Positions 37,553 through 48,086 are shown, numbered from the stretch's first letter. The stretch: 64,000 nucleotides of DNA from Pseudaminobacter soli (ex Zhang et al. 2022) (GCF_014595955.1 NZ_JABVCF010000010.1:62001-126000), one strand, 5' to 3'. Translations and numbers: made by a program. Notes: generated from the letters alone by a model not told the origin.

Positions 37553-37570
37553 GAATGGAGAACCTTCACA

Positions 37571-37600
37571 CTCCCCTCTGACCGGCCGGCCAGAGGGGAG
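37571..37600 (-). other. Perfect stem-loop between pip and cimA
   Basis: CTCCCCTCTG pairs exactly with CAGAGGGGAG around a 10-base self-complementary loop (ACCGGCCGGC). It sits just after the pip stop and 19 bases before the cimA start. No T-run follows on either strand, so it may be a weak terminator, mRNA end-protection or attenuation structure. Confidence 0.55.
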
Positions 37601-37615
37601 TAGATTGAGGAGAGA

Positions 37616-39057
<1,442 letters not shown>

Positions 39058-39061
39058 CGCT

Positions 39062-39454
39062 TCACCCTTTCGCCGGCACATGGCCGTGGAACACGGCCTC
39101 CACATTATGACCGTCCAGGTCCAGCACGAAGGCACCGTAGTAGTCGGGATGGTAATGTCTGCGCAGGCCTGGGCCGCCATTGTCCCTGCCGCCCGCAGCG
39201 AGCGCCGCCCTGTGGAAGGCATCCACCTCCTCGCGACTGCGCGCCGAGAAGGCAACGTGCTGACGGTCAGTCGGCCTGCCCTCGTGCAGCCAGAAAGTCG
39301 GGCGCTCCCGCCCGTAACCCGCGACTCCCAGGCCGCCGGTGCGCTCCAGCGGTACCTGCATCAGCATCCGGGCGCCGAGCGGCGCCAACGCCTTGTCGTA
39401 GAAAGCCTTGGACGCGTCGAAGTTTGAAACCGAAACACCCGTGTGGTCGATCAT
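39062..39454 (-). CDS. VOC-family (glyoxalase/bleomycin-resistance-like) protein
   Basis: 130 residues with the vicinal oxygen chelate repeats: MIDHTGVSVSNFDASKAFYD at the start and GAFVLDLDGHNVEAVFHG at the end. The His and Glu in those motifs would bind metal. Substrate unknown; small stand-alone VOC proteins are diverse. The first gene of a three-gene operon ending with pip. Confidence 0.88.
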   Translation of the reverse strand: MIDHTGVSVSNFDASKAFYDKALAPLGARMLMQVPLERTGGLGVAGYGRERPTFWLHEGRPTDRQHVAFSARSREEVDAFHRAALAAGGRDNGGPGLRRHYHPDYYGAFVLDLDGHNVEAVFHGHVPAKG

Positions 39455-39578
39455 GGCCGTGGCTCCATTTGGGTTGTCGAGGACGACACGATAGCATCGA
39501 GGGAGACTTCCGCACCGCCGACGCCCGCGGCAATGACAATATGCTGACAGACACTGTTGATATCGGCGAGCACCTCCC

Positions 39579-41087
39579 TCACCGCTTCACCTCCCAGGTG
39601 GTGATGCGTTCGCCGGTGGCCGGGTCCTTGCCGTCCTTGAGCTGGATTCCCTGGGCGAGCAATTCGTTGCGGATGCGGTCGGCCTCCGCCCAGTTCTTCT
39701 CGCGGATGAAGGCGAGGCGTTCGGCAACCTTTTCCTTCGTGATCCGCTCCACCTCCTCGTCCATACCGGCGTCGACGGATATCCCGAGAAGATGCAGCGC
39801 GCCGGCAAGGCGCTGCGCGCCAAAGACCCGGCGCTCTTCGATCTCCTGCTCGGTCTCGTCGCCGCGCAGCCCGCCACGGAAGGCCAGCGAGCCGTATTCG
39901 TTGAGCAGAGCCATCGCCCGGGACGAGTTGAGATCGTCGGCGAGAGCTTCGAGAAGTTCGTCCGCTACGACGGGCTCGCCGAAGGGTTCGGAAAGCGCAC
40001 GCGACCAGCGGGTCCAGAGCGAAAGCGCCTCCTCCAGCTTCCTCACCGAAAAGTCGATCGGCTCGCGGTAGTGGGTCATCAGCATGGCGAGCCGAAGCAC
40101 CTCGCCCGGCCAGCGCCGGCCGCCGAACTTTTCCGTGTTCAAGAGTTCGTTGATGGTGACAAAGTTGCCCTCGCTCTTGGCCATCTTCTTGCCTTCGACC
40201 TGCAGGAAGCCGTTGTGCATCCAAACATTGGCCATCCTTTCGGTGCCGAGCGCGCAGCAAGTCTGGGCGATCTCGTTCTCGTGGTGCGGGAAGACAAGGT
40301 CGATGCCGCCGCCATGGATGTCGAAGACGTTCTTCGTAGGGTCGTCGCAGCGAAGTCCGCCGCCGAAGGGCTCGAGCAGCTTCGCCATCGACATGGCTGA
40401 GCACTCGATGTGCCAGCCCGGGCGGCCGGGGACGGCAATGCCCGCCGGAGAAGGCCACCCAGGCTCACCAAACTTGGACGGCTTCCACAGGACGAAATCC
40501 ATCTCGTCGCGCTTGTAGGAGGCTACGTCCACCCGGGCGCCGGCGATCATCTCGTCGAGCGGCCGCTTCGACAGCAGGCCGTAGCGGGTGCCGCAGCGCC
40601 TGTTCATCTCCGACGGCGAGAACAGCACATGGTCTTCCGCGACATAGGCGACACCGCGTTCGACAAGGCGCTCGATCATCTCCTTCATTTCGTCAATGTA
40701 CTCGGTGGCGCGCGGCTGACTGGAGGGCTCCAGGCAGCCCAGCGCCTTCACGTCAGCCTGGAACTGCGCGTTGGTCTCTTCGGTGACCTTGCGGATCGCC
40801 TCGTTCAGCGGCAGGCCGGGATAGTCGCGCGCTGCACGCGCATTGATCTTGTCGTCGACATCGGTGATGTTGCGGACATAAGTGACGTGGTCCGCCCCAT
40901 AGACATGGCGCAGCAGCCTGTAGAGCACGTCGAAGACGATGACCGGCCGGGCATTGCCAATATGCGCATAGTCATAAACTGTCGGCCCGCAGACATACAT
41001 GCGCACATTATTCGGATCGATCGAGGAAAACTCCTCCTTCGACCGCGTGAGCGTGTTGTAGAGCCGTAAGCCTCTGCCGTCCGTCAT
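39579..41087 (-). CDS. cysS: Cysteinyl-tRNA synthetase
   Basis: Charges tRNA-Cys. The 502-residue class I synthetase has the HIGH-type motif AHIGNARP (41-48), the KMSKS-type motif KKMAKSEGN (300-308) and the zinc set Cys33, Cys229, His266 and Glu270 that reads cysteine. Length and start ([20 protein letters not shown]) are normal. Expressed from its own promoter region (41088-41568). Confidence 0.97.
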   Translation of the reverse strand: MTDGRGLRLYNTLTRSKEEFSSIDPNNVRMYVCGPTVYDYAHIGNARPVIVFDVLYRLLRHVYGADHVTYVRNITDVDDKINARAARDYPGLPLNEAIRKVTEETNAQFQADVKALGCLEPSSQPRATEYIDEMKEMIERLVERGVAYVAEDHVLFSPSEMNRRCGTRYGLLSKRPLDEMIAGARVDVASYKRDEMDFVLWKPSKFGEPGWPSPAGIAVPGRPGWHIECSAMSMAKLLEPFGGGLRCDDPTKNVFDIHGGGIDLVFPHHENEIAQTCCALGTERMANVWMHNGFLQVEGKKMAKSEGNFVTINELLNTEKFGGRRWPGEVLRLAMLMTHYREPIDFSVRKLEEALSLWTRWSRALSEPFGEPVVADELLEALADDLNSSRAMALLNEYGSLAFRGGLRGDETEQEIEERRVFGAQRLAGALHLLGISVDAGMDEEVERITKEKVAERLAFIREKNWAEADRIRNELLAQGIQLKDGKDPATGERITTWEVKR

Positions 41088-41568
41088 CGTTCGTCCCGGT
41101 TCCTCGGTCGAGTCCGCGCGGTATGCGGCGAACTCCAGCCTACTGGCCTGGACGTTTTTCGTGTCGGATGTGGATGAGCGAAAACGACCGGACCAGCGTG
41201 TGCGCTAGCCGATAATGCAAATGCCGCAAAGTGCGAAAGCCGTTTTCATTGCCAGCCTTATCGCGCGCTCTCCGCGGCTTCGTCAAGCGCAGCTTCACGA
41301 AACGACGTCAGGCTATGCGAAATGTTACGAGATTGTGTCAGACCCGGCACTTTTTTGTTGCATTTCCAGTGTAGATTTTAACCGAGGGCGTGGCTTAGCC
41401 TGAGAAAGGTTGCCGCGGCCGTGACAGGAAAGCAACACCAGCAGGCTTTTCTTAAGCATGGCTACACAATTATGGAATTTGCCGGGATGTGTATGAGCAT
41501 CGGTCACGGATTCGTCAGAATCGGTTCCGATGAGCCGGCGCCCTGATATGCCTGAAGGACGTGAAAAG
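41088..41568. other. Intergenic region, no gene seen
   Basis: 481 bases between divergent cysS and a small plus-strand gene. It must hold both promoters, but I could not place them with confidence. The right half (about 41330-41520) is visibly lower in GC, with T-rich runs and TTTTAACC. No long frame, tRNA or riboswitch pattern was recognised. Confidence 0.5.
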
Positions 41569-41724
41569 ATGTCTATCCTCAAGAGCGAAGCGGAACGAGC
41601 GCGCGCTCAGTATGCCAATCTGGTGAAGCATTATCGCGCCATCGGCCCTGCGGCCGTCGCCGGAGCACTTGCAGCCGGCAAGAAGAAGAACAAGAAGCCG
41701 CAGCCGACCCAGGTCAAGGCTTGA
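41569..41724 (+). CDS. Small basic protein, 51 residues
   Basis: Starts MSILKSEAERARAQYANLVK, with a helical N-terminus and a very basic tail (AAGKKKNKKPQ). Function unknown; a small lysine-rich protein like this may bind nucleic acid or sit at the ribosome, but that is a guess. Alternative starts are the ATG at 41548 and 41530; AAGGA lies 11 bases before 41569. A terminator follows directly, which supports a single-gene transcription unit. Confidence 0.6.
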   Translation: MSILKSEAERARAQYANLVKHYRAIGPAAVAGALAAGKKKNKKPQPTQVKA

Positions 41725-41731
41725 GCAACCA

Positions 41732-41753
41732 AAAGCGCCGCCAGAGGCGCTTT
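41732..41753 (+). terminator. Terminator after the small basic protein
   Basis: AAAGCGCC and GGCGCTTT form an 8-base perfect stem with a 6-base loop, seven bases after the stop. The T-run is short (TTT), so strength is moderate. Confidence 0.65.
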
Positions 41754-41849
41754 GGCCTTGCGGGCACGGATACGCCCCGCACCGGCACTTTGGCTTTCCA
41801 CTTTGGCTTTCGAAGTGAGCGTCGGCGACGCCAGGCGAGACGTGGCGGA

Positions 41850-42611
41850 TCAAAGCAGACTTAGTTGCGCGCCTTCCGTAGGCTTGGTGTCGGGTTTTGT
41901 GGGCTTCGCGGGCGAGTCCTGGAGAGCGGCAGGTCGAAGAATCTCCGGCCCCGTATTGGCGACCTTGTTGACCAGATCAGAAATCGCAATTGCTTCGAAC
42001 ATTCCCTGCTCAGGCGGCTGAAGGATATCCGCGACATCCTTCGGCTCGTTGCTGCGGCAGTCGAGCCAGCGTGAAAAATCCTCCGGTTTGACGACGACCG
42101 GCATGCGGTCATGGATGTCGGCAATATCGGGGCTGGCGTTGGTCGTCAGGATCGCGCCGGTGTCGATCTCCGAGCCGTTGGGATCGAGATAGGTCTCCAT
42201 CAGGCCGGCGAAGGCCACCAGTCCGCCGCCCTTGGGCCTCAGGAAGAATGGCTGCTTCCGGTTCCCGACCTTCTTCCATTCAAAGAAGCCGCTGGCCGGC
42301 ACGAGAGCACGGCGGTGCCGCATCGCAGCCTTGAACGTGTTGCGCTCCGCGGCGGTCTCGCTGCGGGCATTGATGAGCAACGGAAGGCTTTTCGGATCTT
42401 TTGCCCAGGCCGGGATCAGCCCCCAGCGCACCAGCACGGCCTTGCGATCCGGCAGGTTCGAGCCGGGCTCCCTCGGCTCGTCGGCCATGACCAGCAGGAT
42501 CGGCTGGGTGGGCGCGATGTTGTAGCGAGGCGGAAACGGCTCCACCTCGAGTAGCGACATGTAGGCCACCACCTCTTCCCAGGTCGCCATCAGCGTGAAA
42601 CGACCACACAT
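41850..42611 (-). CDS. SOS-response-associated (YedK/HMCES-type) peptidase
   Basis: 253-residue member of the family that forms a covalent DNA-protein crosslink with abasic sites in single-stranded DNA. The key residues are present: Cys2 (MCGRFT, exposed after removal of Met1), Asn31 in RYNIAPTQ, Glu111 in GFFEW and His167 in DIHDRMP. A short disordered C-terminal extension (about 225-253) is unlike the E. coli protein. Start at the ATG is fixed by the need for Cys2. Confidence 0.95.
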   Translation of the reverse strand: MCGRFTLMATWEEVVAYMSLLEVEPFPPRYNIAPTQPILLVMADEPREPGSNLPDRKAVLVRWGLIPAWAKDPKSLPLLINARSETAAERNTFKAAMRHRRALVPASGFFEWKKVGNRKQPFFLRPKGGGLVAFAGLMETYLDPNGSEIDTGAILTTNASPDIADIHDRMPVVVKPEDFSRWLDCRSNEPKDVADILQPPEQGMFEAIAISDLVNKVANTGPEILRPAALQDSPAKPTKPDTKPTEGAQLSLL

Positions 42612-42693
42612 TCAGCCTTCTCCGGTTGATCTTCGTGCGCATCTAGTGTGGTGATCGAAGCCCGCCCGCGCAACCCATCGACTTGTCCAGAGC

Positions 42694-43119
42694 ATGCAAG
42701 AAGTCCCAGCCGCAGAACCGATTGCCGCCGTTTCAGTCGCCCTCGTGCAGGATGATCGCATCCTCCTGGTCAAGCGCGGGCTGGCGCCGTCGCGTGGGCT
42801 CTATGCCTTCCCCGGCGGCCGCGTCGAGTCCGGCGAGACGCTCGAGCAGGCGGCGCGGCGCGAGCTCTTCGAGGAGACGGGGCTGCAGGCCGGCCCGCTT
42901 ACGCCCGTGACCGAAATTCTCATCGGCCCTGGCGACGGCGATCCGCCCGTCCATTTCCTCCTGCAGGTATTCTCGGGCCCCCATGTCGGCGGCGAGCCGG
43001 TGAGTGCCAGCGACGCCGAAGAGGCAGCTTTCTTCACGCTGGACGAGATTCGATGCCTGCCACTTGTGGGGTCAGTGGGCGAAATTGCCGAGGAACTACT
43101 TACGTTTGGCCGGGGATAA
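42694..43119 (+). CDS. NUDIX hydrolase
   Basis: 141 residues with a complete NUDIX box (about 41-63): GGRVESGETLEQAARREL followed by EETGL. Such enzymes hydrolyse nucleoside diphosphates linked to another group, often acting on ADP-ribose or oxidised nucleotides. The short length and PGGRVE form fit an ADP-ribose pyrophosphatase-like member, but the substrate is open. The following gene starts 27 bases later. Confidence 0.92.
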   Translation: MQEVPAAEPIAAVSVALVQDDRILLVKRGLAPSRGLYAFPGGRVESGETLEQAARRELFEETGLQAGPLTPVTEILIGPGDGDPPVHFLLQVFSGPHVGGEPVSASDAEEAAFFTLDEIRCLPLVGSVGEIAEELLTFGRG

Positions 43120-43146
43120 TCACCCGACGGCCTTGCCGCCGCCAAA

Positions 43147-43545
43147 ATGAGCGCCGATAAGCCGCGTATGGGGCGGTCGACGGTGGTGGTGCCGATAATC
43201 TGCGCAATGCTTGCGATGGGCGGGCGCGATCTGGCGCGCGCGGCCGAGGGCCCGTACGAAAGCGGGCTACTGCGTCTCTCCGAAGTGCTTGGCTCGCTCC
43301 ATTTCCTGCGCAATCTCTGCGGCGAAAAGGGCGACCAATGGCGCGGCAAGATGGAGGAACTGCTCGCCGTGGAGAATCCCGACGCGGCGCGTCGAGCCCG
43401 GCTGATCGCACGTTTCAATCACGGCTACCGCTCGTTCGAGGGCAGCTACAGCACCTGCACGCCTTCCGCGACCGAGGCGATCAGACGCTACATGAAAGAG
43501 GGCGAGCAGCTTTCGCGCGAAATCTCCAGCCGCTACGGAAATTAG
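43147..43545 (+). CDS. TIGR02301-family exported protein
   Basis: 132 residues with an N-terminal signal-like segment (about 10-32). The mature part has RLSEVLGSLHFLRNLCG, RMEEL-like helices and FNHGYRSFEGSYSTCTPSAT, the conserved core of TIGR02301, an alphaproteobacterial family of unknown function. Two conserved cysteines could form a disulfide in the periplasm. It follows the NUDIX gene closely. Confidence 0.82.
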   Translation: MSADKPRMGRSTVVVPIICAMLAMGGRDLARAAEGPYESGLLRLSEVLGSLHFLRNLCGEKGDQWRGKMEELLAVENPDAARRARLIARFNHGYRSFEGSYSTCTPSATEAIRRYMKEGEQLSREISSRYGN

Positions 43546-43682
43546 GGGGCGGTTAACTTTTTCGCCAATGCGCGCGTGCAGTTGCGCCTAAGTGTGATAG
43601 AAGTCTTAACGGGGCATTAAAAACTTGAATAAAGTTGCCCTTTAGGGGCTTCGGATTCAAGGCTTTTAGAGAGGGTGCGGAT

Positions 43683-43946
43683 GTGAGTGTAAATCATACT
43701 ACCCGCGACATCGACGCACTGGTGCAAGAGGAGAAGCGCCTTACGGCGCTCGAATGCCACACCGAGGCCTGGGCCGAAGGCCTGTCCGCCGGCATCGAGG
43801 CTGACATCATCGCCGAGACCGCGCTTGCCACCGCTCTCTACGAGGTCTTCCGGTCGAGCGGTGAAGAGGTCGCCCTCTCGCTGATCGACCGGATGCGCGA
43901 AAGGGTTTTGGCGGGCGAGTTCGCTCCGTCCCAGTCGCGGCATTGA
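43683..43946 (+). CDS. Conserved hypothetical protein, 87 residues
   Basis: Mostly helical acidic protein beginning VSVNHTTRDIDALVQEEKRL and containing AEGLSAGIEADIIAETALAT. I recognise no domain. A GTG start at 43683 with GAGGG upstream is preferred over a TTG at 43635. Preceded by an AT-richer spacer, so it likely has its own promoter. Confidence 0.65.
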   Translation: MSVNHTTRDIDALVQEEKRLTALECHTEAWAEGLSAGIEADIIAETALATALYEVFRSSGEEVALSLIDRMRERVLAGEFAPSQSRH

Positions 43947-44022
43947 ATCGTCCCTATCGACGGCGATTCATGCTAAGGCCTGCCGGACTCGCGGCCTAGC
44001 CGCGTCCGGCGGAGAAAACGGA

Positions 44023-44799
44023 ATGATTTACAAAGCCCCCGCGACAACCCGGTTCGCGGTGCAAATGAACTTGCTCGCTGCGGTAGTCATCTTCGGGGCG
44101 ATCGGCACATCGCAGGCTCTGGCCCTCAGCGAGATCAGGCGCGAAGAGCTCCCCGCCCCGACAACATCGCAGTCTCCCGGTGCGGACGGCAGCGAAAACG
44201 CCGTTCCCATGCCCGACGACTCGGAGCCGGACACGCCCGACGAGCCCGCGATTCAGCAGCCGGCTCAGCCGGACTCGGAAGCGCCCGCACAGCCGGGCCC
44301 AGCCAGAGGACAGATGGACCCGGCGGCACCGATCCCGGAAGTTCTCTACGACACCGCCAAGCTTCCAGTCCAAGTGCAGCAGACACGTGAAAAGCTGCTG
44401 GAGATTTGCCGGAGCGGAGATATCGAAGGGCTACGGCCGCTGCTCGGAACCGGGGAAGACATGACCCAACTGTCACTCGCCGGGCTGGAGACCGACCCGA
44501 TCGAGCACCTGAAGAGCGTCGCCGGCGACGAGGACGGTCAGGAGATTCTCGCGATTCTCGAAGAGGTGCTTTCGGCCGGCTACGTCCACCTCGACCCGGG
44601 CACGCCCGAAGAGCTCTATGCCTGGCCCTATTTCTTCGCGGTGCCGATCGACCGGCTGACCGGCCCGCAGCGCGTCGAACTGTTCAAGATCGTTACGGCG
44701 GGCGATTACGAGGAAATGAAGGAATACGGCTCCTACATCTTCTACCGCGTTGGCATCACACCAGAGGGTCGCTGGGCGTTCTTCGTGGCTGGGGAGTAG
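44023..44799 (+). CDS. Exported protein with Pro-rich linker, unknown function
   Basis: 258 residues. A signal peptide (about 1-36, ending SQALA), a proline/glutamate-rich linker (about 40-105) and a compact C-terminal domain (about 110-258) with ICRSGDIEGLRPLLGTGED and AWPYFFAVPIDRLTGPQRVE. Similar proteins occur in rhizobia without known function. The domain resembles small periplasmic scaffolds, but I cannot name a family. It is followed by a pair of inverted repeats. Confidence 0.72.
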   Translation: MIYKAPATTRFAVQMNLLAAVVIFGAIGTSQALALSEIRREELPAPTTSQSPGADGSENAVPMPDDSEPDTPDEPAIQQPAQPDSEAPAQPGPARGQMDPAAPIPEVLYDTAKLPVQVQQTREKLLEICRSGDIEGLRPLLGTGEDMTQLSLAGLETDPIEHLKSVAGDEDGQEILAILEEVLSAGYVHLDPGTPEELYAWPYFFAVPIDRLTGPQRVELFKIVTAGDYEEMKEYGSYIFYRVGITPEGRWAFFVAGE

Positions 44800-44811
44800 G
44801 GGTTGGCGGTG

Positions 44812-44885
44812 TGTCCTTCGAGGCTCCCCTTCGACTGCTCGCCACACCGTGGCTCGCGCTCAGGGTGGCACCTCAGGATGAGGAC
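44812..44885 (+). repeat. REP-type repeat, left copy
   Basis: Opens TGTCCTTCGAGGCTCCCC and ends CACCTCAGGATGAGGACC. It matches the right copy at 45026-45083 in reverse orientation, apart from an extra 18-20 bases in the middle (around CTCGCCACACCGTGGCTCG). This family of short repeats is frequent in rhizobial intergenic DNA. Confidence 0.75.
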
Positions 44886-44971
44886 CGGAGTGCCGAAGGC
44901 GCTAACCGGCACCGTCGACCATAGACTGGGTCGCTTTACCCGGATTGAACGTCCGATTTTGCTGGCGTACC

Positions 44972-44999
44972 AGGCCGGGTTAGGATGCCATCCCGGCCT
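44972..44999 (+). terminator. Hairpin between the two REP copies
   Basis: AGGCCGGG and CCCGGCCT form an 8-base perfect stem with a 12-base loop, followed by TTTGCG. A weak terminator for the upstream exported protein is possible; equally it could be part of the repeat element. Confidence 0.4.
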
Positions 45000-45025
45000 T
45001 TGCGATTAGCGTTGCAAGCGCAACG

Positions 45026-45083
45026 GTCCTCATCCTGAGGTGCGACCCTGAGCGCAGTCGGAGGGGAACCTCGAAGGACGCAC
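45026..45083 (-). repeat. REP-type repeat, right copy (inverted)
   Basis: On the minus strand it opens TGCGTCCTTCGAGGTTCCCC and ends ACCTCAGGATGAGGACC, the reverse of the left copy. The two copies face each other across about 140 bases, just after the stop of the dihydroorotase gene. Confidence 0.75.
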
Positions 45084-45086
45084 GGA

Positions 45087-46418
45087 TTAGTTTGGCAGCG
45101 CCTCCGAAAACAGCACCGGCTGGCCGCTGCCCGGCGTGACGATCTCGCCCTCCCACATCACCCGCATTCCACGGACGAAGGTGCCGACCGGCCAGCCGGT
45201 CACGCGCTTGCCGTCATAGGGCGTCCATCCCGCCCTGGAGCCGGCCTGGGCGTTGGTGATCGTCTCGGAGCGCTTAAGGTCGACGATGGTGAAATCCGCG
45301 TCGTAGCCGGCCGCAATCCGACCCTTGCGTGCCATCCCGAACAGGCGGTTGGGTCCATGGCTGCTGAGGTCGACCAACCGCTCCAGCGAAAGGCGGCCGG
45401 CATTCACGTGGTCGAGCATGATCGGGACGAGCGTCTGCACTCCCGTCATGCCGGAGGGCGAAGCGGGATAGGACTTGGCCTTCTCCTCCAGGGTGTGCGG
45501 CGCGTGGTCCGAGCCCAAAATGTCAGCGACGCCGTCTCTCAGCGCCTGCCATAGCCTGTCGCGGTGCCGGCGTTCGCGCACGGGCGGGTTCATCTGGATG
45601 AGTGTGCCGAGTCGCGCATAATCATCCGCAGTTAGCGTCAGGTGATGCGGAGTGACTTCGCAGCTCGCCACGTCCTTGTGGTGGCGCAGGAAGTCCATCT
45701 CCTCCGCAGTCGAGATGTGCAGGACATGGATACGGGCGCGGGCCCGGCGCGCAACCTCAACCAGCCTTTCCGTACAGGACAGCGCTGCGACCTCGTCTCG
45801 CCAGACCGGATGGGATGAGGGATCGCCGGGCATGCGCTGGCCCGCTCGTTCGCGCAGGCGAAACTCGTCCTCCGAATGGAAGGCCGCACGGCGCCTTGTG
45901 TTCTTCAGGATCGAGAAGACGCCGTCGTCGTCTTCCACCAGCAGCGTGCCGGTCGAGGACCCCATGAACACTTTTATGCCGGCCGCGCCCGGCAGCCGCT
46001 CCAACTCACTGACCTGATCGGCATTGTCCCGGGTTCCGCCGACCCAGAAGGCGAAGTCGCAGTGCATGCGGTTCGTCGCACGCGCCACCTTATCGGCAAG
46101 AGCGGCCTCGCTTGTCGTCGTGGGATGGGTGTTCGGCATCTCGAACACCGCGGTCACCCCGCCCAGCACCGCGGCCCGCGAACCGGTCTCCAGGTCTTCC
46201 TTGTGCTCCAGCCCCGGCTCGCGGAAATGCACCTGCGTGTCGATGACGCCGGGCAATATGTGCAGGCCCGTACAGTCGACGGTCTCGCCTGCCGAGGCTT
46301 GCGACAGGTCGCCTACGGTGACGATGCGCCCGCCGGTGATGCCCACGTCGCGGCGTCCGATGCCGTCGTGGTTGACCAGGGTGCCGCCTGTCAGGATCAG
46401 ATCGTAGGTCTTGGCCAT
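45087..46418 (-). CDS. pyrC: Dihydroorotase (PyrC-type amidohydrolase)
   Basis: Cyclises carbamoyl-aspartate in pyrimidine synthesis. The 443-residue amidohydrolase has QVHFREPG (62-69), a GMPNT-like segment FEMPNT, the metal-site His residues in HVLHIST and EVTPHHLTL, and the Asp of GSDHAPH. The first strand shows Gln-X-His where many dihydroorotases have His-X-His, as seen in this rhizobial subtype. It diverges from ygfZ. PyrE, a later step, is encoded at 56818-57396. Confidence 0.9.
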   Translation of the reverse strand: MAKTYDLILTGGTLVNHDGIGRRDVGITGGRIVTVGDLSQASAGETVDCTGLHILPGVIDTQVHFREPGLEHKEDLETGSRAAVLGGVTAVFEMPNTHPTTTSEAALADKVARATNRMHCDFAFWVGGTRDNADQVSELERLPGAAGIKVFMGSSTGTLLVEDDDGVFSILKNTRRRAAFHSEDEFRLRERAGQRMPGDPSSHPVWRDEVAALSCTERLVEVARRARARIHVLHISTAEEMDFLRHHKDVASCEVTPHHLTLTADDYARLGTLIQMNPPVRERRHRDRLWQALRDGVADILGSDHAPHTLEEKAKSYPASPSGMTGVQTLVPIMLDHVNAGRLSLERLVDLSSHGPNRLFGMARKGRIAAGYDADFTIVDLKRSETITNAQAGSRAGWTPYDGKRVTGWPVGTFVRGMRVMWEGEIVTPGSGQPVLFSEALPN

Positions 46419-46498
46419 GCTTCAATGCCGCCCTTGCCGGTCGCTTGAGGCGGGCTTACGTAATGGCCCTGCCGAATGCAACCCGACAGAAAGCGCCG

Positions 46499-47413
46499 AT
46501 GCCAACCGCCCGCCTCCCCGACCGCGCCCTCATCTCCGTTGTCGGCCCGGACGCCGAACATCTCCTGCAGAATGTGATCACGGCGGACCTGGATACGCTC
46601 AAGCCGGGCGAGGCAATGCCAAGCGCGCTCCTGTTGCCTCAGGGCAAGATCCTGTTCGATTTTCTTGTTTCGCGCAGCGGCGAAAACGGCTTGCTTCTCG
46701 AGTGCCGCGCCGACGTGGCGGACGATCTCGTACGCCGGCTTATGCTTTATCGGCTGCGGGCCAAGGCGGAAATTTCCAAGCTGGACCAGGACTTTGTAAC
46801 GGTTTCCTGGGAGACCGAGTCAGATTCCTCGCCAAGCGGGTCCGCGTCTTCACAGCCTGGTGCAGGCTCTTCAGAAAATGATTCAATGGAGAAGGGCCTG
46901 CGCGACCTGCGCTTCGCCGAGCCTGCCCGGGTCTGGCGCTGCTATGGCGACGCGGCGGTTGAGACGAGCGATTTGGCCAGGTGGCATCGATTCCGGGTCG
47001 CCCAAGGGATACCCGAGAGCGGTTCCGACTATGCGCTCGGCGATACCTTCCCGCATGACGTGCTGCTCGACCAGATGAGTGGCGTCGGATTCCGCAAGGG
47101 CTGCTATGTCGGACAAGAGGTCGTCTCACGCATGCAGCACCGCGGGACGGCGCGCCGCCGTGCTGTGATCGCGTCTGCTGAAGGTTCCCTTCCCTCGCCC
47201 GGCACCGAGATCGTCGCAGCCGGCCGTCCGATCGGAACGCTGGGCTCGGTGGCCGGAGATACAGCTATTGCGCTGGTGCGTCTCGACAAGGCCAAGGCGG
47301 CGATGGATGCCGGCCAGCCGATAACGGCCGGCGAGGCCACGCTCTCCCTGGCGATTCCGTCTTGGGCGCGCTTCACGTTCCCGCAGGACACGGCCGCTTC
47401 GGAGGAGGCCTGA
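46499..47413 (+). CDS. ygfZ: Folate-binding protein YgfZ
   Basis: Tetrahydrofolate-dependent factor that helps repair or build Fe-S clusters in certain enzymes. About 304 residues with a GcvT-like fold and the diagnostic KGCYVGQEVVSRM, whose Cys is essential in E. coli. The ATG at 46499 (MPTARLPDRALIS) is the family-like start; two ATG codons upstream (46445, 46463) are possible. Its stop overlaps the next gene's ATG. Confidence 0.92.
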   Translation: MPTARLPDRALISVVGPDAEHLLQNVITADLDTLKPGEAMPSALLLPQGKILFDFLVSRSGENGLLLECRADVADDLVRRLMLYRLRAKAEISKLDQDFVTVSWETESDSSPSGSASSQPGAGSSENDSMEKGLRDLRFAEPARVWRCYGDAAVETSDLARWHRFRVAQGIPESGSDYALGDTFPHDVLLDQMSGVGFRKGCYVGQEVVSRMQHRGTARRRAVIASAEGSLPSPGTEIVAAGRPIGTLGSVAGDTAIALVRLDKAKAAMDAGQPITAGEATLSLAIPSWARFTFPQDTAASEEA

Positions 47414-48066
47414 TGCCCGACCGTCCTGGCGCGCCAACCCGGGCCTGGCAGCGGATGCTGTCGGGACGCCGCCTGGACCTGCTTGACCCCTCCCCGCTCG
47501 ACGTCGAAATCACTGACATCGCGCACGGGCTCGCGCGTGTCGCCCGCTGGAACGGGCAGACCTTGGGCGACCATGCTTTTTCGGTCGCCCAGCACTCGCT
47601 GCTGGTGGAGCAGATCTTCTGTCGTCGCCTGCCGCACGCCACGCCCGACGAGCGGCTAACGGCTCTTCTCCACGATGCCCCGGAATACGTGATCGGCGAC
47701 ATGATCTCGCCATTCAAGGCGGTGGTCGGCGGAGGCTACAAGCTGATCGAGGAACGGTTGCAGCGCGCGATTCATCTGCGCTTCTCGCTTGGCGCGAGTA
47801 TGGACGAGAAGCTCAAGAAAGAGATCAAGAAGGCCGACCAGGTCGCTGCCTATTTCGAGGCGACACTGCTGGCCGGCTTCCAGATCGGAGAGGCGGCAAA
47901 GTTCTTCGGTCGACCGTCAGGCATCGTGCTCGGTCCGGAGGACTTGTCGCCGCAGCCGGTCAAATGCATCGAGGCTGCGTTCCTGAGCCGTTTCAATGAG
48001 ATCGAGACGCTGCGCGCCGCCCAACCCGCCCGCCGGGAGCTTCGTGAGGACGCGAAAGCGGGCTAG
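47413..48066 (+). CDS. HD-domain phosphohydrolase (YfbR-like)
   Basis: 217 residues with an HD domain: GDHAFSVAQHSLLVEQIF, then LLHDAPEYVIGD with the His-Asp pair, and a later Asp in KKADQVAAYFE. The layout resembles YfbR-type 5'-deoxynucleotidases, but metal-dependent HD enzymes have many substrates. The ATG overlaps the ygfZ stop (TGATG), so translation is coupled. Confidence 0.88.
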   Translation: MPDRPGAPTRAWQRMLSGRRLDLLDPSPLDVEITDIAHGLARVARWNGQTLGDHAFSVAQHSLLVEQIFCRRLPHATPDERLTALLHDAPEYVIGDMISPFKAVVGGGYKLIEERLQRAIHLRFSLGASMDEKLKKEIKKADQVAAYFEATLLAGFQIGEAAKFFGRPSGIVLGPEDLSPQPVKCIEAAFLSRFNEIETLRAAQPARRELREDAKAG

Positions 48067-48086
48067 CAGGCGAGCGGGCAAGACGA

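Noticed and set aside
44800-45086. Insertion sequence
   Set aside because: Only short inverted repeats; no transposase frame and no target-site duplication visible.
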